DNA from: Pseudomonas berkeleyensis
GTDB lineage: Bacteria; Pseudomonadota; Gammaproteobacteria; Pseudomonadales; Pseudomonadaceae
Direction of reading: 5' to 3'
NCBI RefSeq assembly: GCF_014109765.1
Contig: NZ_CP059139.1
Span: 4,648,501 to 4,712,500, forward strand
Length of the DNA: 64,000 nucleotides
In this document: positions 46,048-55,747 of the stretch, one piece after another
How positions within the stretch are numbered: position 1 is the stretch's first letter
Layout: each line of letters begins with the position of its first letter
Notes under the pieces: model-generated
What the model was told of the DNA's origin: nothing
Databases searched by the model: none
The model's input: the letters and a program-made list of their open reading frames with translations, nothing else
Made by a program: the position numbers and the translations under genes

Positions 46048-47655
46048 ATGACCGACCAGACCACCCGCCTTCCCGTCCGCCGCGCGCTGATCAGCGTTTC
46101 CGACAAGACCGGTATCCTTGAGTTCGCCCGCGAACTGGCTGCCCTCGGTGTCGAGATTCTCTCCACCGGCGGCACCTACAAGCTGCTCAAGGACAACGGC
46201 GTGGCAGCAGTCGAAGTCGCCGACTACACCGGCTTCCCGGAAATGATGGATGGCCGCGTGAAGACCCTGCACCCGAAAATCCACGGCGGCATCCTCGGCC
46301 GCCGTGCCATCGACGGCGCGGTGATGGACGAGCATGGCATCAAGCCGATCGACCTGGTGGCGGTCAACCTGTACCCCTTCGAAGCCACCGTCGCCAAGCC
46401 TGACTGCGACCTGGCCGATGCCATCGAGAACATCGATATCGGCGGCCCGACCATGGTTCGCTCTGCCGCGAAGAACCACAAGGACGTCGCCATCGTGGTC
46501 AACACCGGCGACTACGCCAGCATCGTCGAAGCCCTGAAAGCCGGCGGCCTGACCTATGCCCAGCGCTTCGACCTGGCGCTGAAGGCCTTCGAGCACACCG
46601 CGGCCTACGACGGCATGATCGCCAACTACCTGGGCACCATCGACCAGGCAGCGGGCACCCTGTCCACCGAAGGCCGCGGCGCCTTCCCGCGCACCTTCAA
46701 CAGCCAGTTCATCAAGGCGCAGGAAATGCGCTACGGCGAAAACCCGCACCAGAACGCGGCGTTCTACGTCGAGGCGAAGAAAGGCGAAGCCAGCGTGTCC
46801 ACCGCCGTGCAGCTGCAGGGCAAGGAACTGTCGTTCAACAACGTCGCCGACACCGACGCGGCGCTGGAATGCGTGAAGAGCTTCGTCAAGCCCGCCTGCG
46901 TCATCGTCAAGCACGCCAACCCCTGTGGCGTGGCCGTGGTACCGGAAGACGAAGGCGGCATCCGCAAGGCCTACGACCTGGCCTACGCCACCGACACCGA
47001 GTCCGCCTTCGGCGGCATCATCGCCTTCAACCGCGAGCTGGACGCAGAGACCGCCAAGGCCATCGTCGAGCGTCAGTTCGTCGAAGTGATCATCGCCCCG
47101 AGCATCAGCGCCGCCGCCCGTGACGTGGTCGCTGCCAAAGCCAATGTGCGCCTGCTCGAGTGCGGCCAGTGGCCAGCCGAACGCGCTGCCGGCTGGGACT
47201 TCAAACGCGTCAATGGCGGCCTGCTGGTACAGAGCCGCGACATCGGCATGATCAAGGCCGAAGACCTGAAGATCGTTACCCAGCGCGCGCCGAGCGAGCA
47301 GGAAATTCACGACCTGATCTTCGCCTGGAAAGTAGCCAAGTTCGTCAAATCCAATGCCATCGTCTACGCCAAAAACCGTCAGACCGTTGGCGTCGGCGCC
47401 GGCCAGATGAGCCGTGTCAACTCCGCGCGCATCGCCGCGATCAAGGCCGAGCACGCTGGCCTGCCGGTACCCGGCGCGGTCATGGCCTCGGATGCGTTCT
47501 TCCCGTTCCGCGACGGCATCGACAACGCCGCCAAAGCCGGCATCACCGCGGTGATCCAGCCAGGTGGTTCGATGCGCGACAACGAAGTGATCGCTGCTGC
47601 CGACGAAGCCGGTATCGCCATGGTGTTCACCGGCATGCGCCACTTCAGGCACTAA
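46048..47655 (+). CDS. purH: Bifunctional AICAR transformylase / IMP cyclohydrolase
   Basis: 535 residues from ATG 46048 (the start [20 protein letters not shown] is the family start; ATG 46036 would add four residues). The N-terminal IMP cyclohydrolase (1-200, with [14 protein letters not shown]) is followed by the AICAR transformylase (about 210-535) with KHANPCGVA, the catalytic Lys-His pair, and a late [12 protein letters not shown]. It performs the last two steps of IMP synthesis. Sits before purD as in other pseudomonads. Confidence 0.97.
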   Translation: MTDQTTRLPVRRALISVSDKTGILEFARELAALGVEILSTGGTYKLLKDNGVAAVEVADYTGFPEMMDGRVKTLHPKIHGGILGRRAIDGAVMDEHGIKPIDLVAVNLYPFEATVAKPDCDLADAIENIDIGGPTMVRSAAKNHKDVAIVVNTGDYASIVEALKAGGLTYAQRFDLALKAFEHTAAYDGMIANYLGTIDQAAGTLSTEGRGAFPRTFNSQFIKAQEMRYGENPHQNAAFYVEAKKGEASVSTAVQLQGKELSFNNVADTDAALECVKSFVKPACVIVKHANPCGVAVVPEDEGGIRKAYDLAYATDTESAFGGIIAFNRELDAETAKAIVERQFVEVIIAPSISAAARDVVAAKANVRLLECGQWPAERAAGWDFKRVNGGLLVQSRDIGMIKAEDLKIVTQRAPSEQEIHDLIFAWKVAKFVKSNAIVYAKNRQTVGVGAGQMSRVNSARIAAIKAEHAGLPVPGAVMASDAFFPFRDGIDNAAKAGITAVIQPGGSMRDNEVIAAADEAGIAMVFTGMRHFRH

Positions 47656-47793
47656 AATCGGCCGCACTGAAACCGGCATCTGCGTCGTTGCTCCGGGTTC
47701 CGCCAATGCTCATTGCCAATAGGCAACTCCGCTTGTCGAAACCCGGGGCGCCTAGCCTCTACCGGCTTCATCGCGCCCTCGAATTCGTAGAAC

Positions 47794-47854
47794 GTAGCCC
47801 GGATGAAATCCGGGAGCGCTCCCACTTGAAAGCCCCGGATTGCATCCGGGCTAC
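47794..47854. repeat. REP doublet, GTAGCCCGGAT type, copy 1
   Basis: GTAGCCCGGATGAAATCCGG starts at 47794 and an inverted copy CCGGATTGCATCCGGGCTAC ends at 47854. Each unit is itself palindromic (CCCGGAT/ATCCGGG). Located between purH and purD, ending 15 bp before purD. Confidence 0.82.
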
Positions 47855-47869
47855 GCTCAGGAGAATCCC

Positions 47870-49159
47870 ATGAACGTATTGATCATCGGCAGCGGCGGTC
47901 GTGAACACGCCCTGGCCTGGAAAGTGGCGCAGGACAAACGCGTCGAGAAAGTCTTCATCGCTCCTGGCAACGCTGGCACCGCTACCGAAGCCAAGTGTGA
48001 AAACGTCGCCATCGACGTCCTGGATATCCAGGCACTGGCCGATTTCGCCGAAAAGAATGTGCAACTGACCATCGTCGGCCCGGAAGCGCCGCTGGTCAAA
48101 GGCGTGGTCGACCTGTTCCGTTCGCGCCAGCTGGACATCTTCGGCCCGACCGCCGCCGCCGCCCAGCTGGAAGGCTCCAAGGCCTTCACCAAGGATTTCC
48201 TGGCCCGACAGAACATCCCGACGGCCGACTACCAGAACTTCACCGAGGTCGAGCCGGCCCTGGCCTACCTGCGTGAGAAAGGCGCGCCGATCGTGATCAA
48301 GGCCGACGGCCTGGCCGCCGGCAAAGGCGTGATCGTCGCCATGACCTTGGCCGAAGCCGAAGCCGCCGTGCGCGACATGCTCGCTGGCAACGCCTTTGGC
48401 GAAGCAGGTTCGCGCGTGGTGATCGAAGAGTTCCTCGACGGCGAAGAAGCCAGCTTCATCGTCATGGTCGACGGCGAAAACGTATTGCCGATGGCCACCA
48501 GCCAGGATCACAAGCGCGTTGGCGATGCCGACAGCGGCCCGAACACCGGCGGCATGGGCGCCTATTCGCCTGCTCCGGTAGTCACCGCCGAAGTACACAA
48601 ACGGGTGATGGACGAAGTCATCTACCCGACCGTGCGTGGCATGGCGGCCGAAGGCAACGTCTATACCGGCTTCCTTTATGCCGGTCTGATGATCGACAAG
48701 TCGGGCGCACCGAAAGTCATCGAGTTCAACTGCCGCTTCGGCGACCCGGAAACCCAGCCAATCATGGTGCGCCTGGAGAGTTCGCTGGTACTGCTGGTCG
48801 AGGCCGCGCTGGCCAAGGCGCTGGACAAGGTCGAAGCGACCTGGGATCCGCGTCCGACCGTGGGCGTGGTTCTGGCAGCCGGTGGCTACCCGGGTGACTA
48901 CGCCAAGGGCGATGTGATCGAAGGCCTGGATGAAGCCGCCAAGCTCGACGGCAAGGTATTCCACGCCGGTACCGCGCTGAAGGACGGCCAGATCGTCACC
49001 GCCGGCGGCCGCGTACTGTGCGCCACCGCCATCGGCGCCAGCGTCGCCGATGCCCAGCAGCAGGCCTACCGCCTGGCCGAGAAGATTCGCTGGAACGGCA
49101 TGTTCCACCGCAACGATATCGGCTATCGGGCTATCGCTCGCGAGCGCGGCGAGGGCTGA
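47870..49159 (+). CDS. purD: Phosphoribosylamine-glycine ligase (GARS)
   Basis: 429 residues from ATG 47870 (AGGAGA upstream). ATP-grasp enzyme with N-terminal VLIIGSGGREHALAWK, the ATP loop VIKADGLAAGKGV and MGAYSPAPVV and the late EFNCRFGDPETQ. It couples phosphoribosylamine with glycine in purine synthesis. It is enclosed by REP doublets on both sides, with a strong terminator downstream. Confidence 0.97.
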   Translation: MNVLIIGSGGREHALAWKVAQDKRVEKVFIAPGNAGTATEAKCENVAIDVLDIQALADFAEKNVQLTIVGPEAPLVKGVVDLFRSRQLDIFGPTAAAAQLEGSKAFTKDFLARQNIPTADYQNFTEVEPALAYLREKGAPIVIKADGLAAGKGVIVAMTLAEAEAAVRDMLAGNAFGEAGSRVVIEEFLDGEEASFIVMVDGENVLPMATSQDHKRVGDADSGPNTGGMGAYSPAPVVTAEVHKRVMDEVIYPTVRGMAAEGNVYTGFLYAGLMIDKSGAPKVIEFNCRFGDPETQPIMVRLESSLVLLVEAALAKALDKVEATWDPRPTVGVVLAAGGYPGDYAKGDVIEGLDEAAKLDGKVFHAGTALKDGQIVTAGGRVLCATAIGASVADAQQQAYRLAEKIRWNGMFHRNDIGYRAIARERGEG

Positions 49160-49173
49160 TAGAACCTCGTTAC

Positions 49174-49232
49174 GTAGCCCGGATGCAATCCGGGACAGAA
49201 TGCGCGAGTGCCCCGGATTACATCCGGGCTAC
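49174..49232. repeat. REP doublet, GTAGCCCGGAT type, copy 2
   Basis: GTAGCCCGGATGCAATCCGG starts at 49174; the inverted unit CCGGATTACATCCGGGCTAC ends at 49232. Same family as 47794-47854. It lies between the purD stop and its terminator. Confidence 0.82.
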
Positions 49233-49243
49233 AACCGCCAAAG

Positions 49244-49274
49244 AAAAGGCCCCGCAGATGCGGGGCCTTTTCGT
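49244..49274. terminator. Bidirectional terminator between purD and the MHS transporter
   Basis: AAAAGGCCCCGCA (49244-49256) pairs perfectly with TGCGGGGCCTTTT (49259-49271). The A-run on one side and T-run on the other make it usable from both strands; it serves two convergent genes. Confidence 0.93.
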
Positions 49275-49286
49275 TTCAGTTGGCGG

Positions 49287-50966
49287 TCAGTGCCAGTTGC
49301 GTAGGTCTCGATCCTTGGTTTCCGGCATCAGGAACAGGCCGATGAAGAAGGTCATCACCGCCACGATGATCGGGTACCACAAGCCGTAATAGATATCCCC
49401 CGTCGCCGCCACCATCGCGAATGCAGTGGTCGGCAGGAAACCCCCGAACCAGCCATTACCGATGTGGTACGGCAAGGACATCGCCGTGTAGCGGATACGC
49501 GTCGGGAACAACTCGACCAGCAAGGCGGCAATCGGTCCGTAGACCATGGTCACGAACAGCACCAGCACCGTCAGCAGTACGACCAGCATCGGTTTGTTGA
49601 TCTGTTCCGGATCGGCCTTGGCCGGATAGCCGGCCGCGCGGATAGCGTCGGTCATGCTGGCGTTGAAGGCATCGGACTGGGCCTTGAACTGATCGGCCGG
49701 CATGCCCGCCCCTTCGAACGAAGCGATGGTCTGGTCGCCGATGCGAATGCTCGCCACGGTACCGGCCGGAGCTGCTTCGTTGGAGTAGTTCACCGAGTTA
49801 CGCGCCAGGAAGCCCTTGGCGATGTCGCAAGACGCCACGAACTTGGCAGTACCGACCGGGTTGAACTGGAACGAGCAGGCGTTCGGATCAGCCACGACGA
49901 CAACCGGCGAGTTGGCCTGGGCCTGCTCCAGCGCCGGGTTGGCGTAGTGAGTGATCAGGGCGAACAGCGGGAAGTAGGTCAGTGCCGCGACCAGGCAGCC
50001 GCCGAGGATGATCGGTTTGCGCCCGATCTTGTCCGACAGCCAGCCAAAGATGATGAAGAACGGCGTACCGATCAGCAACGACAGAGCGATCAGGATGTTC
50101 GCCGTCGCGCCGTCCACCTTCAGCGTCTGCGTAAGGAAGAACAACGCGTAGAACTGGCCGGTGTACCAGACCACTGCCTGGCCGGCAGTGCCGCCGAACA
50201 GGGCGATCAGCGCGACCTTGGCGTTTTCCCAGCGACCGAAGGCTTCGGTCAGCGGTGCCTTGGAGGTCTTGCCCTCTTCCTTCATTTTCTTGAAGGCCGG
50301 GCTTTCACTGAGGGTCAGGCGAATCCACACCGACACCCCGAGCAGTACGATGGACAGCAGGAACGGGATGCGCCACCCCCAGGCGGCGAAGGCCTCTTCA
50401 CCGAGCCAGGTGCGGGTGCCGAGAATCACCAGCAGCGACAGGAACAGCCCCAGCGTCGCGGTGGTCTGGATCCACGAGGTATAGAAGCCACGCCGGCCAT
50501 GTGGCGCGTGCTCGGCCACGTAGGTCGCCGCCCCGCCGTACTCCCCACCCAGCGCCAGCCCCTGGAACAGCCGGAGAATGATGAGGATGATCGGCGCCGC
50601 GATGCCCCACTGCGCATAGGTAGGCAGGATGCCGACGATGAACGTCGACAGGCCCATGATCAGGATGGTGATGAGAAAGGTGTACTTGCGGCCAACCAGA
50701 TCCCCCAGGCGGCCGAAGAAGATCGCACCGAATGGGCGCACCGCGAAACCGGCGGCGAATGCCATGAGCGCGAAGATGAATGCTGCGGTTGGGTTGACGC
50801 CGGAGAAGAACTGCACCGCGATGATCGCGGAGAGTGAACCGTACAGATAGAAGTCGTACCACTCGAAGACCGTACCCAGGGACGAGGCGAGGATGACTTT
50901 GCGCTCCTCCTTGGTCATCGGCCTCGCTGCTTCATGTCCACCCTCTACTGCTGAATCTACACTCAT
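49287..50966 (-). CDS. MFS transporter, MHS (metabolite:H+ symporter) family
   Basis: 559 residues from ATG 50966, which has GGAGG ahead of it; two upstream in-frame ATGs lack this. Twelve TM segments with MHS hallmarks GTVFEWYDFYLYG, RPFGAIFFGRLGDLVGRKYT and RLFQGLALGGEYGGA. Between about residues 350 and 460 there is a 110-residue hydrophilic insertion with two cysteines (DPNACSFQFN and FVASCDIAKG), longer than in standard 430-440-residue MHS proteins. Substrates of the family are mono- and dicarboxylates, betaines or osmolytes; here unknown. It lies between purD and retS. Confidence 0.88.
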   Translation of the reverse strand: MSVDSAVEGGHEAARPMTKEERKVILASSLGTVFEWYDFYLYGSLSAIIAVQFFSGVNPTAAFIFALMAFAAGFAVRPFGAIFFGRLGDLVGRKYTFLITILIMGLSTFIVGILPTYAQWGIAAPIILIILRLFQGLALGGEYGGAATYVAEHAPHGRRGFYTSWIQTTATLGLFLSLLVILGTRTWLGEEAFAAWGWRIPFLLSIVLLGVSVWIRLTLSESPAFKKMKEEGKTSKAPLTEAFGRWENAKVALIALFGGTAGQAVVWYTGQFYALFFLTQTLKVDGATANILIALSLLIGTPFFIIFGWLSDKIGRKPIILGGCLVAALTYFPLFALITHYANPALEQAQANSPVVVVADPNACSFQFNPVGTAKFVASCDIAKGFLARNSVNYSNEAAPAGTVASIRIGDQTIASFEGAGMPADQFKAQSDAFNASMTDAIRAAGYPAKADPEQINKPMLVVLLTVLVLFVTMVYGPIAALLVELFPTRIRYTAMSLPYHIGNGWFGGFLPTTAFAMVAATGDIYYGLWYPIIVAVMTFFIGLFLMPETKDRDLRNWH

Positions 50967-51082
50967 GGCTGCCTCCATGACGTCGTTGAGGCCTGGAGCG
51001 CCGATCGCCCTGTGCCCGGACGTCTTTCTTGTGATTGTTCTGATTGGCAAGGCTAGACGCCTATGGCGAAGGCAGCACTAGA

Positions 51083-51116
51083 CATTAGTCTAATGCGCGC
51101 ATTTTCCTGAAAATGC
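51083..51116. promoter_or_regulatory. Nested palindromes upstream of MHS transporter
   Basis: CATTAGTCTAATG (51083-51095), ATGCGCGCAT (51093-51102) and GCATTTTCCTGAAAATGC (51099-51116) are each perfect and overlap, about 115-150 bp before the transporter start. Regulator binding sites are likely; the regulators are not known. Confidence 0.45.
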
Positions 51117-51314
51117 CTCTAGCCACCGAATTCTCTGGCCTGCAGCCAATGACAGGCACGCTACCGTAACGTGGCGCATTGCTTCGTGAGTTGACAGAGA
51201 TCGGCCTCGCCTGCTTGAGCGCGCAGGGACGCGTCAAGCTCAGCCCCGACAGCGAACCGGCGCCATCATCCCGTGCGACTTGGCCCAGCAAAATGGCCAC
51301 CTACGCCATATTCC

Positions 51315-51337
51315 CCAAGCATATGCTTGGCTATAAT
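51315..51337 (+). promoter_or_regulatory. retS promoter: 16-bp palindrome next to TATAAT
   Basis: CCAAGCATATGCTTGG (51315-51330) is a perfect palindrome, one base upstream of TATAAT (51332-51337), itself 28 bp before the retS start. The -35 position has no good match (TATTCC at 51309-51314). The palindrome fills the spacer, the usual place of a repressor or MerR-type site. Confidence 0.55.
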
Positions 51338-51365
51338 CCGGCGACTCACTTAGAAGGATTTGCCC

Positions 51366-54152
51366 GTGCACCGGCTCAGGACTGCCATCGGATTACTCGC
51401 CAGCCTACTGCTGATCGGCCTCGCTTTCCCGGCCACAGCGGCGGACAAGGCAGTCACGACGGCGAACTGGTCCTACCTGATCGATGCCAGCGCGCGCCTC
51501 GGCCTGGAAGAGATACGCGCCCAGCGCCAGCAGTTCAAACCGCTCAGCAAACAATCCTTCACCTTCCCCCCCAGCCAGCACGCCGTCTGGCTGCGCGCCG
51601 AACTGCCGGCCAATCAGCAACCCACCTGGCTCTGGGTGTTCTCCCCGCGGGTGCAGTACCTCGACTACTACCTGCTGCGAGACGGCCAGCTGGAGCAGAA
51701 CCTGCACACGGGCGAAGCCATGCCGCTGGAGTCGCGACCGCTGCCATCGCGCTTCTACCTGATGCCGCTGCCCAACGACGGCCAGTCACGCGTGGCCTAC
51801 GTCCGCCTCACCTCGAACCATCCGCTGATGACCTGGTTCAAGGTGATGGATCAGACCGAAGTGGTCAGCCTGGAAAAACCCGCCTACCTCTATGGCATGC
51901 TGTTCGGCGCGCTGCTGCTGTTGACCCTGTACAACCTCATCCGCTTCCTCTACAGCCGTAGCGCCAGTGGCCTGTGGCTGGCCGGCGTGAACATCGGCCT
52001 GGCGATCTGCTCGTCCGCCAACCTCGGCATCTTTGCTCAGTGGTTGCCGAGCCTTGGCTACAACCAATCGCTGATCGCGGATCTATCAGCCCTGTTCGCC
52101 GCCTTCAGCGGCCTGGCCTTCGGCCTGAGCTTCGTACGGGATACACCAGCCCAGCACAGCCCTCTCAATCGCCTGCTCCAAGGCAACGCCCTGCTGCTGC
52201 TGGCCTATGGCCTGTGCATCAGCATTACCGGACTGTTCTGGTTCAGCTCGCTGGTCTACCTGCTGGTGGCGCTGAGCACCCTGAATCTGCTGTTGGTATC
52301 CAGCCTGCACTGGCGCGCCGGGTATCAGCCTGCGCGACTGGTGGCCGTTGGCATGCTGGTATTCAACCTCGGTTTCGGCTTCTTCGTGCCGGTGCTGCTG
52401 GGTTTCGACCAGCTCAACCCGGGCTGGCTGGTGCTCGGCGTATTCAGCGTCGCCACTCTGGCCGGCCTGATCCTCAGCGTGTCGCTCACCGAGCGTCAAC
52501 GGCAGATCCAGCGCGATACCCTGCACGAACGCACCGCGATGGCCGCCAGCAGCGCCGAGCTGCGGGCCAAGGCCGAGTTCCTGGCCAAGATCAGCCACGA
52601 AATTCGCACCCCTATGAATGGCGTACTGGGCATGACCGAACTGCTGCTAGGCACGCCGCTGTCGGCCAAGCAGCGCGACTACGTGCAGACCATCCACAGC
52701 TCGGGCAACGAGCTGCTCACCCTGATCAACGAGATTCTCGACATCTCCAAGCTGGAATCCGGGCAGATCGAGCTGGACGACGTGCAGTTCGATCTCGGCG
52801 CGCTGATCGAGGACTGCCTGGACATCTTCCGCGCCAAGGCCGAGCAGCAGAAGGTGGAACTGATCAGTTTCATCCAGCCGCAGGTGCCACGGGTCATCAG
52901 CGGCGACCCGACGCGCCTGCGCCAGGCGCTGCTGAGCCTGCTCGACAATGCCTTCAAACAGACCACCGAAGGCGAGATTCTGTTGGTCGCCGCACTCGAC
53001 AGCAGCAGCGATCAGCATCGCCTGCGCATTGCCGTGCAAGACAGCGGCCGCCCACTGCCGCCGGAAGAGCGCGACGCGCTGCTCACCGCCGAACTGCAGA
53101 GCCGCGACTTCCTCGCTGCCACCCGCCTGGGCGGACGCCTCGGCCTGATCATCGCGCGCCAACTGGTACGCCTGATGGGTGGCGAATTCGGTATTCAAGG
53201 CAGTGGCAACCAGGGCACCACCTTGTGGCTGACCCTGCCATTGGACGCCGCACGCCTGGAACAACCGGAAGCCGATCTCGACAGCCCACTGCAGGGCGCC
53301 CGCCTGCTGGTGGTGGACGACAACGACACCTGCCGCAAGGTACTGGTGCAGCAGTGCAATGCCTGGGGCTTGCAGGTCAGCGCAGTGCCGTCCGGCAAGG
53401 AAGCCCTGGCCCTGCTGCGCACCAAGGCGCACATGCGCGAATACTTCGATGCCGTGCTGCTCGATCAGGACATGCCCGGCATGACCGGCATGCAACTGGC
53501 GGCGAAGATCAAGGAAGACCCGAGCCTCAACCACGACATCCTGATCATCATGCTTACCGGTATCAGCAACGCGCCGAGCAAGGTGATCGCGCGCAACGCC
53601 GGGATCAAGCGCATCCTGGCCAAACCGGTAGCCGGCTATACGCTCAAGACCACCCTCGCCGACGAACTGGCGCAGCGCCCCAACGATACGCCAGCGCAGG
53701 CCGCGCCGACGCCAGTCAGCACGCCACTGAACGTCCCGGTCGACTTCCGCATCCTGGTCGCCGAAGACAACAGCATCTCCACCAAAGTGATTCGCGGCAT
53801 GCTCGGCAAGCTCAACCTGCAGCCCGATACCGCCAGCAATGGCGAGGAAGCCCTCAACGCGATGAAAGCGCAGCACTACGACCTGGTGCTGATGGACTGC
53901 GAAATGCCGGTGCTCGACGGTTTCTCTGCCACCGAGCAACTGCGCGCCTGGGAGGCCACCGAGAAGCGCCCACGCACCCCCGTGGTGGCCCTGACCGCGC
54001 ATATTCTCAGCGAACATAAAGAGCGTGCCCGCGCAGTCGGCATGGACGGGCATATGTCCAAACCGGTGGAGCTGTCACAGCTGCGCGAGCTGATCGAACA
54101 CTGGATCGCCGAGCGCGAACTGCGCCGCCAGCGTGACGCCCTGCCACATTGA
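51366..54152 (+). CDS. retS: Hybrid sensor kinase RetS
   Basis: 928 residues from GTG 51366 (AAGGA at 51354-51358). Signal peptide, 7TMR-DISMED2 periplasmic domain (about 30-160), seven TM helices (about 175-390), HisKA with His411 ([13 protein letters not shown]), a divergent ATPase domain (DNAFKQT instead of the usual N-box; DSG at G1; weak G2), then two receiver domains with Asp700 and Asp844. RetS blocks GacS by direct interaction, lowering rsmY/rsmZ and favouring acute over biofilm behaviour. Position after purD matches P. aeruginosa except for the MHS gene. Confidence 0.93.
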   Translation: MHRLRTAIGLLASLLLIGLAFPATAADKAVTTANWSYLIDASARLGLEEIRAQRQQFKPLSKQSFTFPPSQHAVWLRAELPANQQPTWLWVFSPRVQYLDYYLLRDGQLEQNLHTGEAMPLESRPLPSRFYLMPLPNDGQSRVAYVRLTSNHPLMTWFKVMDQTEVVSLEKPAYLYGMLFGALLLLTLYNLIRFLYSRSASGLWLAGVNIGLAICSSANLGIFAQWLPSLGYNQSLIADLSALFAAFSGLAFGLSFVRDTPAQHSPLNRLLQGNALLLLAYGLCISITGLFWFSSLVYLLVALSTLNLLLVSSLHWRAGYQPARLVAVGMLVFNLGFGFFVPVLLGFDQLNPGWLVLGVFSVATLAGLILSVSLTERQRQIQRDTLHERTAMAASSAELRAKAEFLAKISHEIRTPMNGVLGMTELLLGTPLSAKQRDYVQTIHSSGNELLTLINEILDISKLESGQIELDDVQFDLGALIEDCLDIFRAKAEQQKVELISFIQPQVPRVISGDPTRLRQALLSLLDNAFKQTTEGEILLVAALDSSSDQHRLRIAVQDSGRPLPPEERDALLTAELQSRDFLAATRLGGRLGLIIARQLVRLMGGEFGIQGSGNQGTTLWLTLPLDAARLEQPEADLDSPLQGARLLVVDDNDTCRKVLVQQCNAWGLQVSAVPSGKEALALLRTKAHMREYFDAVLLDQDMPGMTGMQLAAKIKEDPSLNHDILIIMLTGISNAPSKVIARNAGIKRILAKPVAGYTLKTTLADELAQRPNDTPAQAAPTPVSTPLNVPVDFRILVAEDNSISTKVIRGMLGKLNLQPDTASNGEEALNAMKAQHYDLVLMDCEMPVLDGFSATEQLRAWEATEKRPRTPVVALTAHILSEHKERARAVGMDGHMSKPVELSQLRELIEHWIAERELRRQRDALPH

Positions 54153-54194
54153 TGGTCTTCTAGTCTTTTTCTGCCTTCCTGCGAGCCTGCCGCC

Positions 54195-54791
54195 ATGGCG
54201 TCCGATATGTTCAGCCTCTACCTGAAGATGCTGGTGCTCTATAGCCCCTTCTTCGTCCTGTCCTGCTTCATCGGCCTCAGTCGCGGCTACACCCTCAAGG
54301 AACGCAAACGCCTGGCCTGGAAGGTAGCACTGGCGACGCTGATCGCCAGCGTGCTGCTGTACCTGTTCGGCAAGCACATCTTCACCCTGTTCGGCATCAC
54401 CATCGATGCGTTCCGCATCGGCGCAGGCTCGGTACTGTTCATCTCCGCACTCGGTATGGCCCAGGGCAAGTCGGCGGTGCAGAGCGACAACGTGCAGCAG
54501 GACGTCACCATCGTACCGCTGACCATTCCCATCACTGTCGGCCCCGGCACCATCGGTGCCCTGCTGCTGATGGGCGCCAGCCAGCCGCACTGGGACGACA
54601 AACTGGTGGCCGTGGCGGCGATCTTCCTCGCCAGCCTCACCGTCGGCATCGTGCTGTACCTGTCCAACCAGTTCGAGCGCCTGCTCGGCGACCAGGGCCT
54701 GCAGATCGTCAGCCGCTTGATGGGCCTGTTCGTCTGCGCCCTGGCGGCGCAGATCATCTTCACCGGGGTGAAGAACTACCTGGCGCTGTAA
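54195..54791 (+). CDS. MarC family membrane protein
   Basis: 198 residues, six hydrophobic segments. YSPFFVLSCFIGLSRGYTLKER in the first helix region, SVLLYLFGKHIFTLFGITIDAFRIGAG-like features (FGITIDAFRIGAG) and VPLTIPITVGPGTIG are MarC/UPF0056 marks. Despite the name no antibiotic transport has been shown for the family. It starts 42 bp after retS and may be co-transcribed. Confidence 0.85.
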   Translation: MASDMFSLYLKMLVLYSPFFVLSCFIGLSRGYTLKERKRLAWKVALATLIASVLLYLFGKHIFTLFGITIDAFRIGAGSVLFISALGMAQGKSAVQSDNVQQDVTIVPLTIPITVGPGTIGALLLMGASQPHWDDKLVAVAAIFLASLTVGIVLYLSNQFERLLGDQGLQIVSRLMGLFVCALAAQIIFTGVKNYLAL

Positions 54792-54799
54792 ACGGACTC

Positions 54800-55747
54800 T
54801 CAGCCCGGCAGCAGTCCCTGCCAGCGCAGCAGCACCAGTAGCGCGCTGACGCTGAAGAAGGCCAGCACCGTGCAGCCCACCAGGGCGGCGGCGCAGCGTT
54901 CTTCAAGGCCGAAGCGCTGACCGAGGATGGGGAACACGCTCATCATCGGTGCACTGGTGAACAGCACGCCGGCGACCATCAGCATCGGATCGATACCCGG
55001 CACCAGGCTCAATGCGACGAACATCAGCAGCGGATGCAGGATCAGTTTGCCGATGGAGGTCTGCGCCAGATCCGCCGCCATGCCGCCGGTCTTCATGCCG
55101 TTGAGCGTGGCGCCGATGACGAACAGCGCCACCGGTGCAGAGGCGGCGGCCAGCATGTCGATGACCCGAGCAGGAACCGTCGGCAGGTGCAGTTCCAGCA
55201 TCGACATCAGCAGGCCCAGCACGATGGCGATGATCAGCGGATTGCGCAGCAGGCGCAGCGCCGTTTCGCGCGCGACCGTCCAGCCCTGCCCACCCTGCCG
55301 GCCGGCTTCGGCGATGGCCAGTGCCAGAGGAATCATCACCAGGTTCTCCACCAGCATGCCCAACGCCATGGCCAGCGCCGCCGTTGGCCCGATCACCATG
55401 ACCGCGATGGGGTAGCCGACGAAACCGCTGTTGGACACCGACATGCCCATTGCCAGGATGGCACTGTGCGACAACCCAAGCCCGCGCAAGCGCCGTGCTA
55501 CCAGCAAACCGATACCGAAGAGGCTCAGCGATGCCAACGCAAAGGCCAGCAGATACGGCCAGTTGAGCACCTCGCTCAAACTGCGCTCGGCCAATGCCTT
55601 GAATACCAGCGAGGGCAAGGCGAAGTAGATGACGAAGGTGCCCATACCGCGCACCTGTTCACGATTGACCAGAGCGATTCGGGCCGAGAAAAAGCCCAGA
55701 CCGATAAGGATGAAGATCGGTGCGGTAATGCTCAGAACCGCTAGCAT
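54800..55747 (-). CDS. AEC (auxin efflux carrier) family transporter
   Basis: 315 residues from ATG 55747; ten hydrophobic segments, with the MSVSNSGFVGYPI crossover segment and the SAPMMSVFPILGQRFG half repeat near the C-terminus. The family moves malonate, malate or other small acids by a non-ATP mechanism. Its start overlaps the AFG1-like stop by 7 bp, and it is convergent with marC (8 bp between stops). Confidence 0.85.
   Translation of the reverse strand: MLAVLSITAPIFILIGLGFFSARIALVNREQVRGMGTFVIYFALPSLVFKALAERSLSEVLNWPYLLAFALASLSLFGIGLLVARRLRGLGLSHSAILAMGMSVSNSGFVGYPIAVMVIGPTAALAMALGMLVENLVMIPLALAIAEAGRQGGQGWTVARETALRLLRNPLIIAIVLGLLMSMLELHLPTVPARVIDMLAAASAPVALFVIGATLNGMKTGGMAADLAQTSIGKLILHPLLMFVALSLVPGIDPMLMVAGVLFTSAPMMSVFPILGQRFGLEERCAAALVGCTVLAFFSVSALLVLLRWQGLLPG

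Larger units (their letters stand above)
50967..51365. other. Divergent control region between MHS transporter and retS
   Basis: 399 bp without a supported gene. It carries nested palindromes at 51083-51116 on the transporter side and a palindrome plus TATAAT at 51315-51337 on the retS side; the ORFs that cross it are shadows with no start signals. Confidence 0.7.
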
